Both the position numbers and the translations under genes were made by a program. From positions 1,612,001 to 1,676,000 of the forward strand of contig NC_087077.1 of NCBI RefSeq assembly GCF_026151205.1: DNA of 64,000 nucleotides. Reading direction: 5' to 3'. Position 1 is the stretch's first letter; the number at the start of each line of letters is the position of its first letter. Shown here one piece after another: positions 1 to 11,800 of this stretch. The notes beneath the pieces are model-generated. The model searched no databases, was not told where the DNA came from, and saw only the letters and a program-made list of their open reading frames with translations. The DNA is from Bolinopsis microptera. Its lineage: Eukaryota; Ctenophora; Tentaculata; Lobata; Bolinopsidae.

Positions 1-2976
1 TTGAGTAATCCTGTTATCTATTTCAGCTGAGTACCAGCCAGGTTGAGCTGCTGAAACTGTTGAGTAATCCTGTTATCTATTTCAGCTGAGTACCAGCCAG
101 GTTGAGCTGCTGAAACTGTTGAGTAATCCTGTTATCTATTTCAGCTGAGTACCAGCCAGGTTGAGCTGCTGAGTGCTGAAACTGTTGAGTAATCCTGTTA
201 TCAATTTCAGCTGAGTACCAGCCAGGTTGAGCTGCTGAAACTGTTGAGTAATCCTGTTATCTATTTCAGCTGAGTACCAGCCAGGTTGAGCTGCTAAAAC
301 TGTTGAGTAATCCTGTTATCAATTTCAGCTGAGTACCAGCCAGGTTGAGCTGCTGAAACTGTTGAGTAATCCTGTTATCTATTTCAGCTGAGTATCACCC
401 AGGTTGAGCTGCTGAAACTGTTGAGTAATCCTGTTATCAATTTCAGCTGAGTACCAGCCAGGTTGAGCTGCTGAAACTGTTGAGTAATCCTGTTATCAAT
501 TTCAGCTGAGTACCAGCCAGGTTGAGCTGCTGAAACTGTTGAGTAATCCTGTTATCAATTTCAGCTGAGTACCAGCCAGGTTGAGCTGCTGAAACTGTTG
601 AGTAATCCTGTTATCAATTTCAGCTGAGTACCAGCCAGGTTGAGCTGGTGAAACTGTTGAGTAATCCTGTTATCAATTTCAGCTGAGTACCAGCCAGGTT
701 GAGCTGCTGAAACTGTTGAGTAATCCTGTTATCAATTTCAGCTGAGTACCAGCCAGGTTGAGCTGCTGAAACTGTTGAGTAATCCTGTTATCAATTTCAG
801 CTGAGTACCAGCCAGGTTGAGCTGCTGAAACTGTTGAGTAATCCTGTTATCAATTTCAGCTGAGTACCAGCCAGGTTGAGCTGCTGAAACTGTTGAGTAA
901 TCCTGTTATCAATTTCAGCTGAGTACCAGCCAGGTTGAGCTGCTGAAACTGTTGAGTAATCCTGTTATCAATTTCAGCTGAGTACCAGCCAGGTTGAGCT
1001 GCTGAAACTGTTGAGTAATCCTGTTATCAATTTCAGCTGAGTACCAGCCAGGTTGAGCTGCTGAAACTGTTGAGTAATCCTGTTATCAATTTCAGCTGAG
1101 TACCAGCCAGGTTGAGCTGCTGAAACTGTTGAGTAATCCTGTTATCAATTTCAGCTGAGTACCAGCCAGGTTGAGCTGCTGAAACTGTTGAGTAATCCTG
1201 TTATCAATTTCAGCTGAGTACCAGCCAGGTTGAGCTGCTGAAACTGTTGAGTAATCCTGTTATCAATTTCAGCTGAGTACCAGCCAGGTTGAGCTGCTGA
1301 AACTGTTGAGTAATCCTGTTATCAATTTCAGCTGAGTACCAGCCAGGTTGAGCTGCTGAAACTGTTGAGTAATCCTGTTATCAATTTCAGCTGAGTACCA
1401 GCCAGGTTGAGCTGCTGAAACTGTTGAGTAATCCTGTTATCAATTTCAGCTGAGTACCAGCCAGGTTGAGCTGCTGAAACTGTTGAGTAATCCTGTTATC
1501 AATTTCAGCTGAGTACCAGCCAGGTTGAGCTGCTGAAACTGTTGAGTAATCCTGTTATCAATTTCAGCTGAGTACCAGCCAGGTTGAGCTGCTGAAACTG
1601 TTGAGTAATCCTGTTATCAATTTCAGCTGAGTACCAGCCAGGTTGAGCTGCTGAAACTGTTGAGTAATCCTGTTATCAATTTCAGCTGAGTACCAGCCAG
1701 GTTGAGCTGCTGAAACTGTTGAGTAATCCTGTTATCAATTTCAGCTGAGTACCAGCCAGGTTGAGCTGCTGAAACTGTTGAGTAATCCTGTTATCAATTT
1801 CAGCTGAGTACCAGCCAGGTTGAGCTGCTGAAACTGTTGAGTAATCCTGTTATCAATTTCAGCTGAGTACCAGCCAGGTTGAGCTGCTGAAACTGTTGAG
1901 TAATCCTGTTATCAATTTCAGCTGAGTACCAGCCAGGTTGAGCTGCTGACACTGTTGAGTAATCCTGTTATCAATTTCAGCTGAGTACCAGCCAGGTTGA
2001 GCTGCTGAAACTGTTGAGTAATCATGTTATCAATTTCAGCTGAGTACCAGCCAGGTTGAGCTGCTGAAACTGTTGAGTAATCATGTTATCAATTTCAGCT
2101 GAGTACCAGCCAGGTTGAGCTGCTGAAACTGTTGAGTAATCCTGTTATCAATTTCAGCTGAGTACCAGCCAGGTTGAGCTGCTGAAACTGTTGAGTAATC
2201 CTGTTATCAATTTCAGCTGAGTACCAGCCAGGTTGAGCTGCTGAAACTGTTGAGTAATCCTGTTATCAATTTCAGCTGAGTACCAGCCAGGTTGAGCTGC
2301 TGACACTGTTGAGTAATCCTGTTATCAATTTCAGCTGAGTACCAGCCAGGTTGAGCTGCTGAAACTGTTGAGTAATCCTGTTATCTATTTCAGCTGAGTA
2401 CCAGCCAGGTTGAGCTTCTGAAACTGTTGAGTAATCCTGTTATCAATTTCAGCTGAGTACCAGCCAGGTTGAGCTGCTGAAACTGTTGAGTAATCCTGTT
2501 ATCAATTTCAGCTGAGTACCAGCCAGGTTGAGCTGCTGAAACTGTTGAGTAATCCTGTTATCAATTTCAGCTGAGTACCAGCCAGGTTGAGCTGCTGAAA
2601 CTGTTGAGTAATCCTGTTATCAATTTCAGCTGAGTACCAGCCAGGTTGAGCTGCTGAAACTGTTGAGTAATCCTGTTATCAATTTCAGCTGAGTACCAGC
2701 CAGGTTGAGCTGCTAAAACTGTTGAGTAATCCTGTTATCAATTTCAGCTGAGTACCAGCCAGGTTGAGTTGCTGAAACTGTTGAGTAATCCTGTTATCAA
2801 TTTCAGCTGAGTACCAGCCAGGTTGAGCTGCTGAAACTGTTGAGTAATCCTGTTATCAATTTCAGCTGAGTACCAGCCAGGTTGAGCTGCTGAAACTGTT
2901 GAGTAATCCTGTTATCAATTTCAGCTGAGTACCAGCCAGGTTGAGCTGCTAAAACTGTTGAGTAATCCTGTTATCA
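1..2976 (+). repeat. 59-bp tandem array carrying a splice acceptor
   Basis: About 50 head-to-tail copies of a 59-bp unit, already in progress at base 1. Each unit has 7 intron-like bases (ATTTCAG) followed by 52 bases identical or nearly identical to the start of the Arf-like exon at 2925. Variation is slight: most copies have ATCAATTTC, the first ones ATCTATTTC, and one copy near 170 has a 7-bp insertion. The array ends where the genuine exon diverges, just after TTATCA near 2976. The unit length is not a multiple of three, and reading through a unit meets TGA at the next junction, so this is not a coding repeat. Confidence 0.97.
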
Positions 2977-3350
2977 AGGATATTCCAGTTCTCCTGCTAC
3001 TCAACAAGAATTGCTCCCCTGTTGCTCTAGACATCACTCTCGTCTATAACATCTTCAATATTGATGCCATTCTTAAATACTCGTCTGCCGCTGTAAAGGT
3101 TTGAGAAGTGCTTTTACTTTTGTTTGTGCTCATGAAGAAATTATTATTTGCAGATTGAGGCGAATGTTCACTTTTACACATCCGCTCAAAAATAATTCAG
3201 GCATGCTCATGCTTAACTAATTTATTGTAGACTCTTCTAGATATCCATTGTAAATACTTCATTTGTCAGGTGTTGGAAGCGGACCTGTCCGAGCAAAGTA
3301 GCATTGAGAGTATCCAGTCGTGGATCCGAGAGAAGTACAGCATCAAATGA
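2925..3350 (+). CDS. Arf/Arl-like small GTPase, last two exons (partial)
   Basis: Two exons, 2925-3098 and 3270-3350 (TGA), join in phase 0 with AG at 2923-2924, GT at 3099 and AG at 3268-3269. The 85 codons read LSTSQVELLKLL, then KDIPVLLLLNK, ending WIREKYSIK. This matches the C-terminal third of Arf-family GTPases: helix alpha-3, the beta-5 strand with the guanine-recognising NKxD motif, and the last amphipathic helix. Here the motif reads NKNC, so the aspartate that contacts guanine is missing; the product may bind nucleotide poorly, or this may be a divergent Arl or a decaying copy. An internal start of transcription is not seen. The rest of the gene must lie left of the window, beyond the satellite array. 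Subfamily not assignable. Confidence 0.6.
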
Positions 3351-5668
3351 TATCTTCAAGTGACTCCCACCCCTGAAGGAAGAGGTGTTAGCAATATACA
3401 CTGGCATCAGACTTACTTCAGTCATGTTACATTTAGAGCTTGAAACGAGGAACAAACATTCCATGGTACCTTGATTGGATGAGGTCCAAGAACCAATAAT
3501 GCTGTTTGTTTATATATCATGACGATAGAATGACGATATGATGACGATGTCATGACGATTTTATAGCTATGAACTTTTCAACAAACACCAATGATTATGA
3601 ATTAGGAAATATAACCCTCGTGTTTTAACTTTAATGAGAAAACTATGTTACCGAGTACCGGCTTGAACTCACGCTCAAATACCTTACCTCATCGAATTAG
3701 AATTCAGCTGTAGCGTGTGAGATGTGTACATTAATGATAACTCGTGTTAATCTTCGTTACTTTGGCCATGTGTCAAACTTACTGCTATTTCATTTTCACC
3801 TCTGTCAATTGTCTCGGGAAAAACGGGAAATTTCCTGATTTCAATCTGTTTTGGGAACTGCATGATGGATCGATTGAGATAAACCTTTAGATTAGCTTAT
3901 AAAAATGTTGTGTAACGAAACACATTTAAACTATTTTTATAATATTTGTATTATGACTTCATAATTAATAAATGAGGAGATTTTCCGGGTGTTTTCTTTA
4001 GCTCCTTTTCAAATTCTACTTCCTTTAACGGTGATTTACTGCGTTAAACTTATAAAGGTATGTGTTAAGTTTGTACCTCATATATCTGCTGTACATTCCT
4101 ATTTGGGTGTTTGACAGTGTTTTGCTGTAACTACTCGTGTAGACTGTCAGTTGCTACACCACCTGTAATGTGTTGGTATTTGTTTCGTTACGATTGATAA
4201 TGTAACAGATTAGGTAGCTCTTAAAGGGCGTTAGTCAAAATGTAGGGCCACTTTACTTTCGCTTTTGTGTTTAGTTAAGTGTAACTGAGTTTGTGAATGA
4301 GCACGAGATGGGCATTTTTATTTCATAATACTGTTGAATTTGTTGTAATCCGACTATTTTCGTGCTTCAGAAATGTTTGACAATTCAGTATTCGCCGGTC
4401 AGGAAATATGCATAATTATGTTTTGCCCTACATATTAACGGGAGTAGTTTGATTGAAAATCCCCATTCTTTTACTATTTTTTATTGAATTGAACCATTTC
4501 ATAAATTTGATTGTTAATTTGTAATTCATCCATTTGTCAATTGTCGTTAAACTGCTTTGTTTAAAATTTAGAATATAGCTTGTTTAATTTGGTATTCTTC
4601 TGTCTTCAGAAGTAGTATGACGTTTGAAATTTGAATGATATACCCTGCAATATAGGGATATACTAATCCTACTCCGCCTAAATCAGTGTAAATGAGCCCA
4701 AAAAGTTAATCATATAAAAATGCATATATAATAATGTGAGTGTCCCTTAAGAGTAATAATAAGTGTTAATTTTCAAGTTTGGATTTCAAAATTCAAGTAT
4801 ACGAAGAGTTGCTTAAAAGTCACGAGTAAAAACATTTGGGCTTGTTCATTGTTGCTCGAGTGGAAAGCTCCTTTCACACGAAGCACGACTCTGAGCCAGC
4901 GGACAGTGCTAAACAGAAACTTAAAAAGTAGGGCGTACATAGTATAGCCCGATTAGTGAGGAGCTTTATCAAGATCAGATAATTAAATCTCTGAGAGAAA
5001 GTCTAACTCAAAGTTAATGACCAAGGCCTTAGGCTTAAGCTGTAGCCCTGTATCTAGGCCTGTAGTCCTCCCCCCGGCCCCAAGGCCTAGTCCCACATTT
5101 TGAGAGATGGAGAGTGAACGATCTCAAAAATTAATTGAATTAGATCTTGGTAATGTCTCACACGTCAGTTTTAAGTTTCGTAGATTTCTTTAAATCTCGA
5201 ACAAGCACAGGTACTGAAAGCATTAGCAACGAATGACAAATGAGGGAGAATGGTGTGTTTCTGATATCATGCATAACGGTAAGTCTGTAAATTGGCCATA
5301 ATCATATATCAGGCATCCGCTATCAGACTTTAAATTTTATTCATGGTCGGATCGTAACTCGTACCACTACCACTTAATTGCAGACGATGGCAGCTCGGCG
5401 CGGCACAGTAGCGCTTACCTGAGGACCCCAGGCTATTATGTTCATTAACATAATAAAGATTTGGCGGAATGACAGGCTGAGCGCGGCCCAGTAAAGTAGC
5501 GCATCTCGCCGATCTAGCCAGGAGTGTATAACGCATCGCGCTACAACACTACCAGTGGCAGTACCACTAGTAGTAGTACTACTAGTGGCGTAACGACAAC
5601 GTTGCCTGCCCCATGTTATGTGAATCATGTGCGTTTGGTGTTGTGGGCCCGCTGCGCACAATTAGGCC
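3351..5668. other. Intergenic stretch without recognised gene
   Basis: AT-rich, stop-dense sequence after the Arl-like gene. Short ORFs (for example 3237-3464 on the minus strand and 5330-5661) have no family resemblance. Around 5400-5480 there is a piece related to 7310-7375 (it shares CAGGCTATTATGT and AATGACAGGCTGA), so it belongs to a dispersed repeat. Confidence 0.6.
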
Positions 5669-6292
5669 TAGGGGTCGTTCACATATTGATATTACGTAAT
5701 CAGCCGAGGGGGGAGGGGGGTTTCCAAATGCTTACGGTTGATTACGGGGGGGGGGGGTTTCGGTCGTTGATTACTTAATCAAAATTTTCTTTTTTACCCT
5801 CTAGAATAATAAAAATTTGACAATATTTTAATTCAAATTCCACTCACTCTCAGTCTCAATTTCATTCTGATAGTGATAAAATTTAGAAATTGATCGAATA
5901 TCCGGCTATAATAGTAAGTTAAAGTAGTTTAGAAGGTGCTTGGCCGGATATCATAACAATGATTTCGGCTCATCATGATAGCATGATCAGGGTAGTATGT
6001 TGTAGGTTTACAACCTACCAGGACGCGCGCCGAGTTGGACTCGTCGACGGTCCTAAATATATGGAACAGATATTTTACGAGTATCACCCGTTAAGGTAGC
6101 ATGAAACGTAGAGAAAAGTGTTTTCTAGGACAAAATTCAAGGGGGGGGGGGGGGGTCAGGCCATAATTACGTAATATTGCTGTCAGGAGGGGGGGAGGTT
6201 GGGTCTTGATTACGGTTGATTACGGAAGGGGGGAGGGGGGTAAAAATTGCTAAAATATTGATTACGTAATACTAATATGTGAACGACCCCTT
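5669..6292. mobile_element. TIR element of about 620 bp, G-rich
   Basis: The ends are inverted copies of about 32 bp: GGGGTCGTTCACATATTGAT at the left and its complement ending GTGAACGACCCC at the right. TA flanks the left end and TTA the right, compatible with a TA target duplication. The interior has long G runs (near 5710, 5750, 6140 and 6190) and repeated TTGATTACGG. No transposase reading frame is visible, so this is a non-autonomous (MITE-type) element. Confidence 0.7.
6014..6090. repeat. Dispersed repeat, copy 1 (second at 46421)
   Basis: The core ACGCGCGCCGAGTTGGACTC and its flanks, ending in ATTTTAC(G/A)AGTATCACC, occur again at 46421-46490. The piece lies inside the TIR element at 5669-6292, so the second copy is probably a fragment of the same family. 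Confidence 0.7.
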
Positions 6293-6386
6293 AGTGCGCG
6301 GCCTATATTCCATATTCAATATTGTTGATTCACGATGTCAACCCATCGAGATCGTTGCTCTGCGAAGCAAAGCGACGATGCGGCCA

Positions 6387-6456
6387 GGTAGCGCAGTTGG
6401 TTAGCCAGCTTTGCAATCGCGAGGTTGCGGGTTCAAATCCCACTGCCTGCCTGGTC
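6387..6456 (+). repeat. tRNA-like SINE head (degenerate Ala-TGC-like)
   Basis: An A-box-like TAGCGCAGTTGG and a B-box GGTTCAAATCC are spaced as in tRNA genes. A loop reading TTTGCAA would put TGC at the anticodon, but the anticodon stem does not pair well, so this is a tRNA-derived SINE or pseudo-tRNA and not a working tRNA gene. The sequence CCTGCCTGGTC at its end is duplicated at 6830-6840, on the other side of the MITE, so the SINE continues beyond it. Confidence 0.55.
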
Positions 6457-6829
6457 CGAGCGTACTAAATCACTCTACAGTCGATCTTCGAGATTGTTCT
6501 AAAAGGGCCCCCGACAGTTGAAACCAACTTCAATCGATGTATTTTCGGACGCTGATTCCGAATCACCCCCCATGACATAGGGTTAAAATGCTCCCCTGAC
6601 GAGATATAGGCGAAAAACTGTCTCGATCACGTGATATGACCGTATAAGGAAGTTAGTCTAATTTCTCGTTAGGGTTAGGGTTTCAGCATATGCTTTTGTT
6701 AAGGATTGGGTTAGGGTTAGGGTTGGGATCAGATAAGAGGGTTAGGGTTTCGAATAGTCGTTCAGGACCAGCTAGAGAACGGGTTGAAAAAGTCACGTGA
6801 CAGTCGAGTGTAGAGTGATTAATTATCAT
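6457..6829. mobile_element. MITE inserted into the SINE-like sequence
   Basis: Terminal inverted repeats: TAAATCACTCTACAGTCGAT on the left, and CAGTCGAGTGTAGAGTGATT on the right, its complement with few changes. Flanking sequence CCTGCCTGGTC occurs on both sides, giving a target duplication of 8-11 bp. The inside carries TTAGGG-rich DNA at 6670-6755. No ORF. A second, interrupted copy lies at 7862-8640. Confidence 0.7.
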
Positions 6830-7140
6830 CCTGCCTGGTCGTGGGGTGAGTGTCGTTGACATTCAGCTAAGGATCGTGAGTGGTCTATGCAGCCCCCCGG
6901 TCTACTCAGCCGAATACTCGAGAAATCGGGTGTGAGGGTTAAATGAGGAGCTGCACATTGCAGCAAAGTCTCGGGCGAAGAAAGTATGGTACACACTACC
7001 TTAACCGTCACTGGCGAAAAACAAATCCTTCGGCTTCCTGTAATTGGCTGGTTGCACTTGTGTAATACAATATGGCTGTTGGAATACTCCGAAGTAAAAT
7101 AAGTGTCTAGATTAAAAAAAGCAAACATGCGAAGCAAGAA

Positions 7141-7680
7141 TGCGAAGTAAGTTCACAATCACATATAGCCATGTGTATACCATGTATAGCCATGTGTATA
7201 CGCGTACTATACTGCGTGACGCGCTTGCAGCTTGTTTCACAAGTAGAATTTGCCGCCTTCGGAGGTCGCGCGCTACTGCAAGCGAGAGGGCTGGTTAAAG
7301 CAACGAAGCTTACCTGGGGACCTCAGGCTATTATGTCCATAAACATAGAATGACAGGCTGATCGCAGCCCAGTAAAACGAAGCAATAATGCTAATGTGCG
7401 CGTCGAAGCGGCAAAGTCCTCCAATGTCAATCCTTCGCATCTCGCTTATCTGCAAGTGCATACGTGGTTACGCGGCCCAGTTGTGCATTGCGCGCTACAA
7501 ATTGTACAATCAATATTGTTGATTGACGATGTCAACCCTTCCAGATCGTTGCTCTGCGAAGCTTCGACGGAAGCAAGAATGCTAGTTTGCGCGGTGCGTC
7601 GAAGCGGAAAAGTCCAACAATGAACAATATTGACATTGTCACTATTGTGGCTTGAAATGAGGATCGCGACGCGAGACAAA
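7141..7680. repeat. Dispersed repeat block related to 5390-5530 and 6315-6375
   Basis: 7311-7375 resembles 5415-5500, and 7511-7562 resembles 6318-6370 (shared GATCGTTGCTCTGCGAAGC). The block is GC-richer than its surroundings. The ORFs within it (7171-7679) have no family resemblance and overlap on both strands. Confidence 0.55.
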
Positions 7681-7861
7681 TGAAATGTTAATGACCATAT
7701 TACTCAATTAGGAAGTTCAAAGTTGGTCTAATTTCTCGATTAGGTCAAGGTTCAGGATTTTTTCAGTTTGGGATTTGGCCTGGTAAGGATTAGGGTTGGG
7801 GTCAAATTCTGATTATGATAATACTAATAGTATGTAGGGTAAGGCATAGGGTTTCGAACTG

Positions 7862-8640
7862 CTAAATCACTCCACAGTCGATCTTCGAGATTGTTTTAAA
7901 AGGACCCCGGGACCCCCGACAGTTGAAACCACCTTGAATCGCGGATGCATTTTCGGACGCTGATTCCGAATCACCCCCTGCATGACAATGACATAGGGTT
8001 AAAATGCTCCCTGGCGAGATATTGGCGAAAAACTGTCTCGATCACGTAATATGGGCTTTTACTAATTCGCTCGCCCAAAAATTTCACGTGACTTTGGTTT
8101 TTATGGTTTTGCAGCCGTACAAAACGGTTTTACATAAACCCTAATCCCAACCCTAACCCTAACCATAACCCCGAAGCTTACCATAACCCTTACCACAACC
8201 CTAACCCTAACCCGGGCCCTAAACAATCGAATTCGTATTTTACTAGCCTGTCACGTGACCAAAACGGTTTTTTGCCTATAACTCTCCAGGGAAGCATTTT
8301 AACCCTACGTCATGGGGGGTGATTCGGAATCAGCGTCCAAAAATACACCGATCTAGATCACCTTCATGCCCAAAGGGCCTTTTCACAAGAATTTTCTTAA
8401 AATTTGGGCGAGCGATTTAGTAGGAGCGCGTAATATGACCGTATAACGAAGTTAGTCTAATTTCTCGTTATCGTTAGGGTTTCAACATATGCTTTTGTTG
8501 AGGATTGGGTTAGGGTTGGGATCAGATTAGAGGGTTAGGGTAGGCGGGTAATTCGAATAGTCGTTCAGCCTCAGGGCCAGCTAGAGAACGGGTTGAAAAA
8601 GTTATGTGACAGTCGAGTGTAGAGTGAATAATCATCATCC
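7862..8640. mobile_element. Second copy of the 6457 MITE family, interrupted
   Basis: It starts with TAAATCACTCCACAGTCGAT and ends with CAGTCGAGTGTAGAGTGAAT, like the element at 6457-6829, and the internal sequence matches that element block by block. It is interrupted at 8054-8428 by a different inverted-repeat element. A further fragment of the same right end lies at 8665-8720, directly before the first receptor exon. Confidence 0.7.
8054..8428. mobile_element. Nested 375-bp MITE with 9-bp target duplication
   Basis: CGTAATATG occurs at 8045-8053 and again at 8429-8437, directly flanking the insert. The uninterrupted paralogue at 6635-6655 reads CACGTGATATGACCG, which is the empty site. 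Ends are imperfect inverted repeats of about 30 bp containing CGCTCGCCCAAA. A 9-bp duplication is typical of Mutator-like elements, so a MULE-type MITE is the best guess. The middle carries CCCTAA-type telomere-like repeats (8140-8215). Confidence 0.75.
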
Positions 8641-8746
8641 GTTTCGATTAATAGCTATTCAGGGCCACCAAGAGAACGGGTTGGAATTAAAAGTCACGTG
8701 ACAGTCGAGTGAAGAGTAAATAATCATAATCCGTTAACTTCTTCAG

Positions 8747-8840
8747 ATATTCGTCTGCTATGTTACGAATCAGAATCAGGTCGAGGGATTCGATCCTGGC
8801 GATGTTATTAATGCACCGATCCTGAATCCGTCTGAGATTG
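8747..8840 (+). CDS. Receptor exon: C-terminal part of an Ig domain
   Basis: The acceptor CTTCAG ends at 8746 and the donor GTTTGT starts at 8841, phase 0 to 1. The 31 codons start IFVCYVTNQNQVEGFD, like the F strand (x-C-x-V) and following turn of an Ig domain. The first half of that domain must be in an unseen upstream exon. The acceptor lies only about 25 bp from a MITE end at 8720. Confidence 0.55.
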
Positions 8841-11800
8841 GTTTGTATTTTTAATCTGTAAGCTGTATAAGTGTAATTAACCCTGTAATGTTTTTAAAAT
8901 TAACCCAATTCACGTAATGATTTTTGGTCGAGAGAAATAATATCAGCCATCAATTCGACCATATTAGAAATTAATTTTAGGTATAATACAGTTAATAGTA
9001 ATACTGGGCCGCCCAGTGTGCAGTTTTGGAATGAACATGATAATAAAGGTCCTTGAGAGTTGGAACTATATATAAATTAATCAAATTAAGAAGTTATAGA
9101 AGTCAAGCTATATATGTTTTATAATATAACTCAATAAAGTTTCATAACTATTGTAACTTGTTTTTCTCTCAGAAGTAACTGCTGTGAACAAAGAACAGCT
9201 TGCTTTCACACAAGCAACGTTATCGTGCATCGTCACTGGATTGGCGGAGTCATTAGATAGCGTAATATGGTATATTGAGGGCGATTATACGCCCATAATA
9301 TCTGGTCAGGATGATTACATTATAGACAAGGGTGTCCTCGAAAACAATTCACAAACAACCACGCTGACGGTCGGAAGTTCTCAAAATAACCAAGATTCTA
9401 TCTACACCTGTTGGATCACATCTTCAAATGATCCTATTAAGGGTATCGTTGTAAACACCGCTGTCGTTAATTTGAAAGTTTTCAGTAAGTACAATCTTCA
9501 ACTGTGATTGATACAAATTATGCATGCATACCTAGAATTAAGAACACAAGGGGTACTGGGTAGATCTTCTTCAGACATGAAGCGTATATAAGTAGGAGCT
9601 ATTAAATATCAGTTAGAACAAATTAATTAGAACAAATACATAATTTTTGATTTTGATAAGAAACCAACTGCAAAATAACCTGGACTATACCTACCAGTAA
9701 CTTGAGCAACGTAATTTCAGCTATCCGGCCAGATCCTGTAAGTAAAAGGGTCACCACAGCTGTGGACCAAACCTTAACTTGCATTATAGAAGGGCTAGAC
9801 TCAAACTACCCTGTCTGGGTGACTTGGACAGATGCAGAAGGAGAAATAATATCCACCCAAGATTACCCCAACTATGAGATAACCCAGGAGAGAGTCTATG
9901 TTAACGGTTCCCAGTCATCATTACTCACCATTAGGCAGTACAAGCTTCAGAGTTTTGCTGGCTCTTCGTCTTTTAAATTCGGATGTTCAGCAGAGTCAAC
10001 TCAATATCAAGGATCACCTCCATCTAACCCTATAAGCGTGCATGCTGAAGTTCTGAAGTTAGGTTGGTCATTTTTAGCTTAATTGATTTTTAAATTGAAG
10101 GGGCTGATTAATGTTTTTTGGATCCTTGTAATTTGTACAATTTGCGTCACAGTATGTTCTCATTTTAATTCTCTTTAAATACATCTACCAGTTACATCAG
10201 TATGTTCTCATTTTAATTCTCTTCAAATACATCTACCAGTTAACTTACATGTTTCTAAGTTTACTGGTTACATTGATTTTATTTCGGTTTCTAACAAATA
10301 GTGCTAATACTAGTTTGATGCATGATAAAAAGTTACTACTAAACTTATCGATGATTTCAAAATTCCAGAGGTTATAACCTTGAACGCGAAATCACTGACT
10401 GGTACAGAAACAAAATTAACATGTGAAATACTTGGTTTGACGAGGAAATTAGAGTCCTTGAGATGGACGACCTCTAGAGGTGCTGACATTACAAATAATG
10501 TCCTCGGATACTCTACTGATGCACCGGGGTACTTCAACGGTACCAGTCAAACAACAACTCTTAAAATTGCCGCAGAACAGAATGATGGGAGTACCAGTTA
10601 TAATTGCGTCGTAGCATCTTATGAGCATGGCGTCAAGGAACTCAGCACAGCGGTCATATTCAAAAACAACATAGGTTTGAACTTGGAAGACTTTGCTGCA
10701 GTTTTTTGTTTTGTGTACAATTTAGAAGTTTAAGTGGTGGCAGTATCAGCAAGCTTCGTTACTCTTAAAAGTAAAACTAATTAATCAATGAATTGGCGAT
10801 TCTTGTTCATGTAGTTGTTCGCCACTATCGTCGAAAACGCTATTTTTAAATTTACCAATATCCTCAAACTTCACTGAACGTGTCCATACAAATTTATTTA
10901 ATACTAGTAGTTGGCCTTCAAATTGATCCAATTGAAATAAGGCATTTTAGACAAATAACATTGCATCGCAGTATTATCTGTATCTGTATAAGAGTTAAAA
11001 AATAATAGTTGATTTGCCGCACGTTGCATATCCCTTTTGTGCACAAAAAAGGTAATAATTTTTGTCTGTAAAAATAATGGCATAAAAATAGAAATGTTTG
11101 TTTAGGTTTTTGTTGAACTTCTGAAATACCGTCAGCATCTTATTTTAACTATTAGCTGTTATTTATTTAACGGAATTTATTGGGTGAGAATATCGTTAGA
11201 AGTAAAGTAAAATTTAAAATAGTAGACTGAAATAAATATTCCCGTCAGAATGATCAATTTATTTTCAATTAACAATAAATAACCCATTAGTGAATATAAT
11301 TCACAAACTGACAACTGCAGGGTGGACAGCAGTAACACGTGACGAGCTAATACCCTTCCCACTTGAATCTACTTCACTGGAGATAAGGACTGATAGTCGG
11401 CTGGGAAGTGGTGATACAGTGGCGGTGTTTTTCTACGAGGGTACCTCATTAACCTCATCAGGAGGAGTCTATATCTCCTTCTCATCTACCCCCCGGTACT
11501 TGATCTACTACTGCACCAGTTCCTACACTGATTTCCCAGTTACTCTGCCCTCCACTACTGACAAGATATGGAGGATTACCCTGACACGCAGTTCAGGTGT
11601 CAGAGTTACTATACACTGTAATAACGAGGAAGTAGCTAACGTGCTGCTATCAGACACCTCGTGTGATGACAGTATGAGATACTTCTGGAACAGAGAGACG
11701 GCGTATATAATGTTTAGTGGTTCCGACACAGCCTCAGATTACTATAGAGAGGCTAAATATTCCAGTAACCAGATATATTGTACGTGGCCTGGTATAGTAA

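Noticed and set aside
1-2976. Array considered as CRISPR or coding repeat
   Set aside because: There are no unique spacers: the whole 59-bp unit repeats. All frames contain stops, and the sequence is eukaryotic.
3237-3464. Minus-strand 75-codon ORF
   Set aside because: Overlaps the last Arl-like exon on the other strand and resembles nothing known.
6380-6460. Functional tRNA-Ala gene
   Set aside because: The A and B boxes fit, but the anticodon stem pairs badly and the acceptor would need extra bases after the T arm. A SINE head explains it better.
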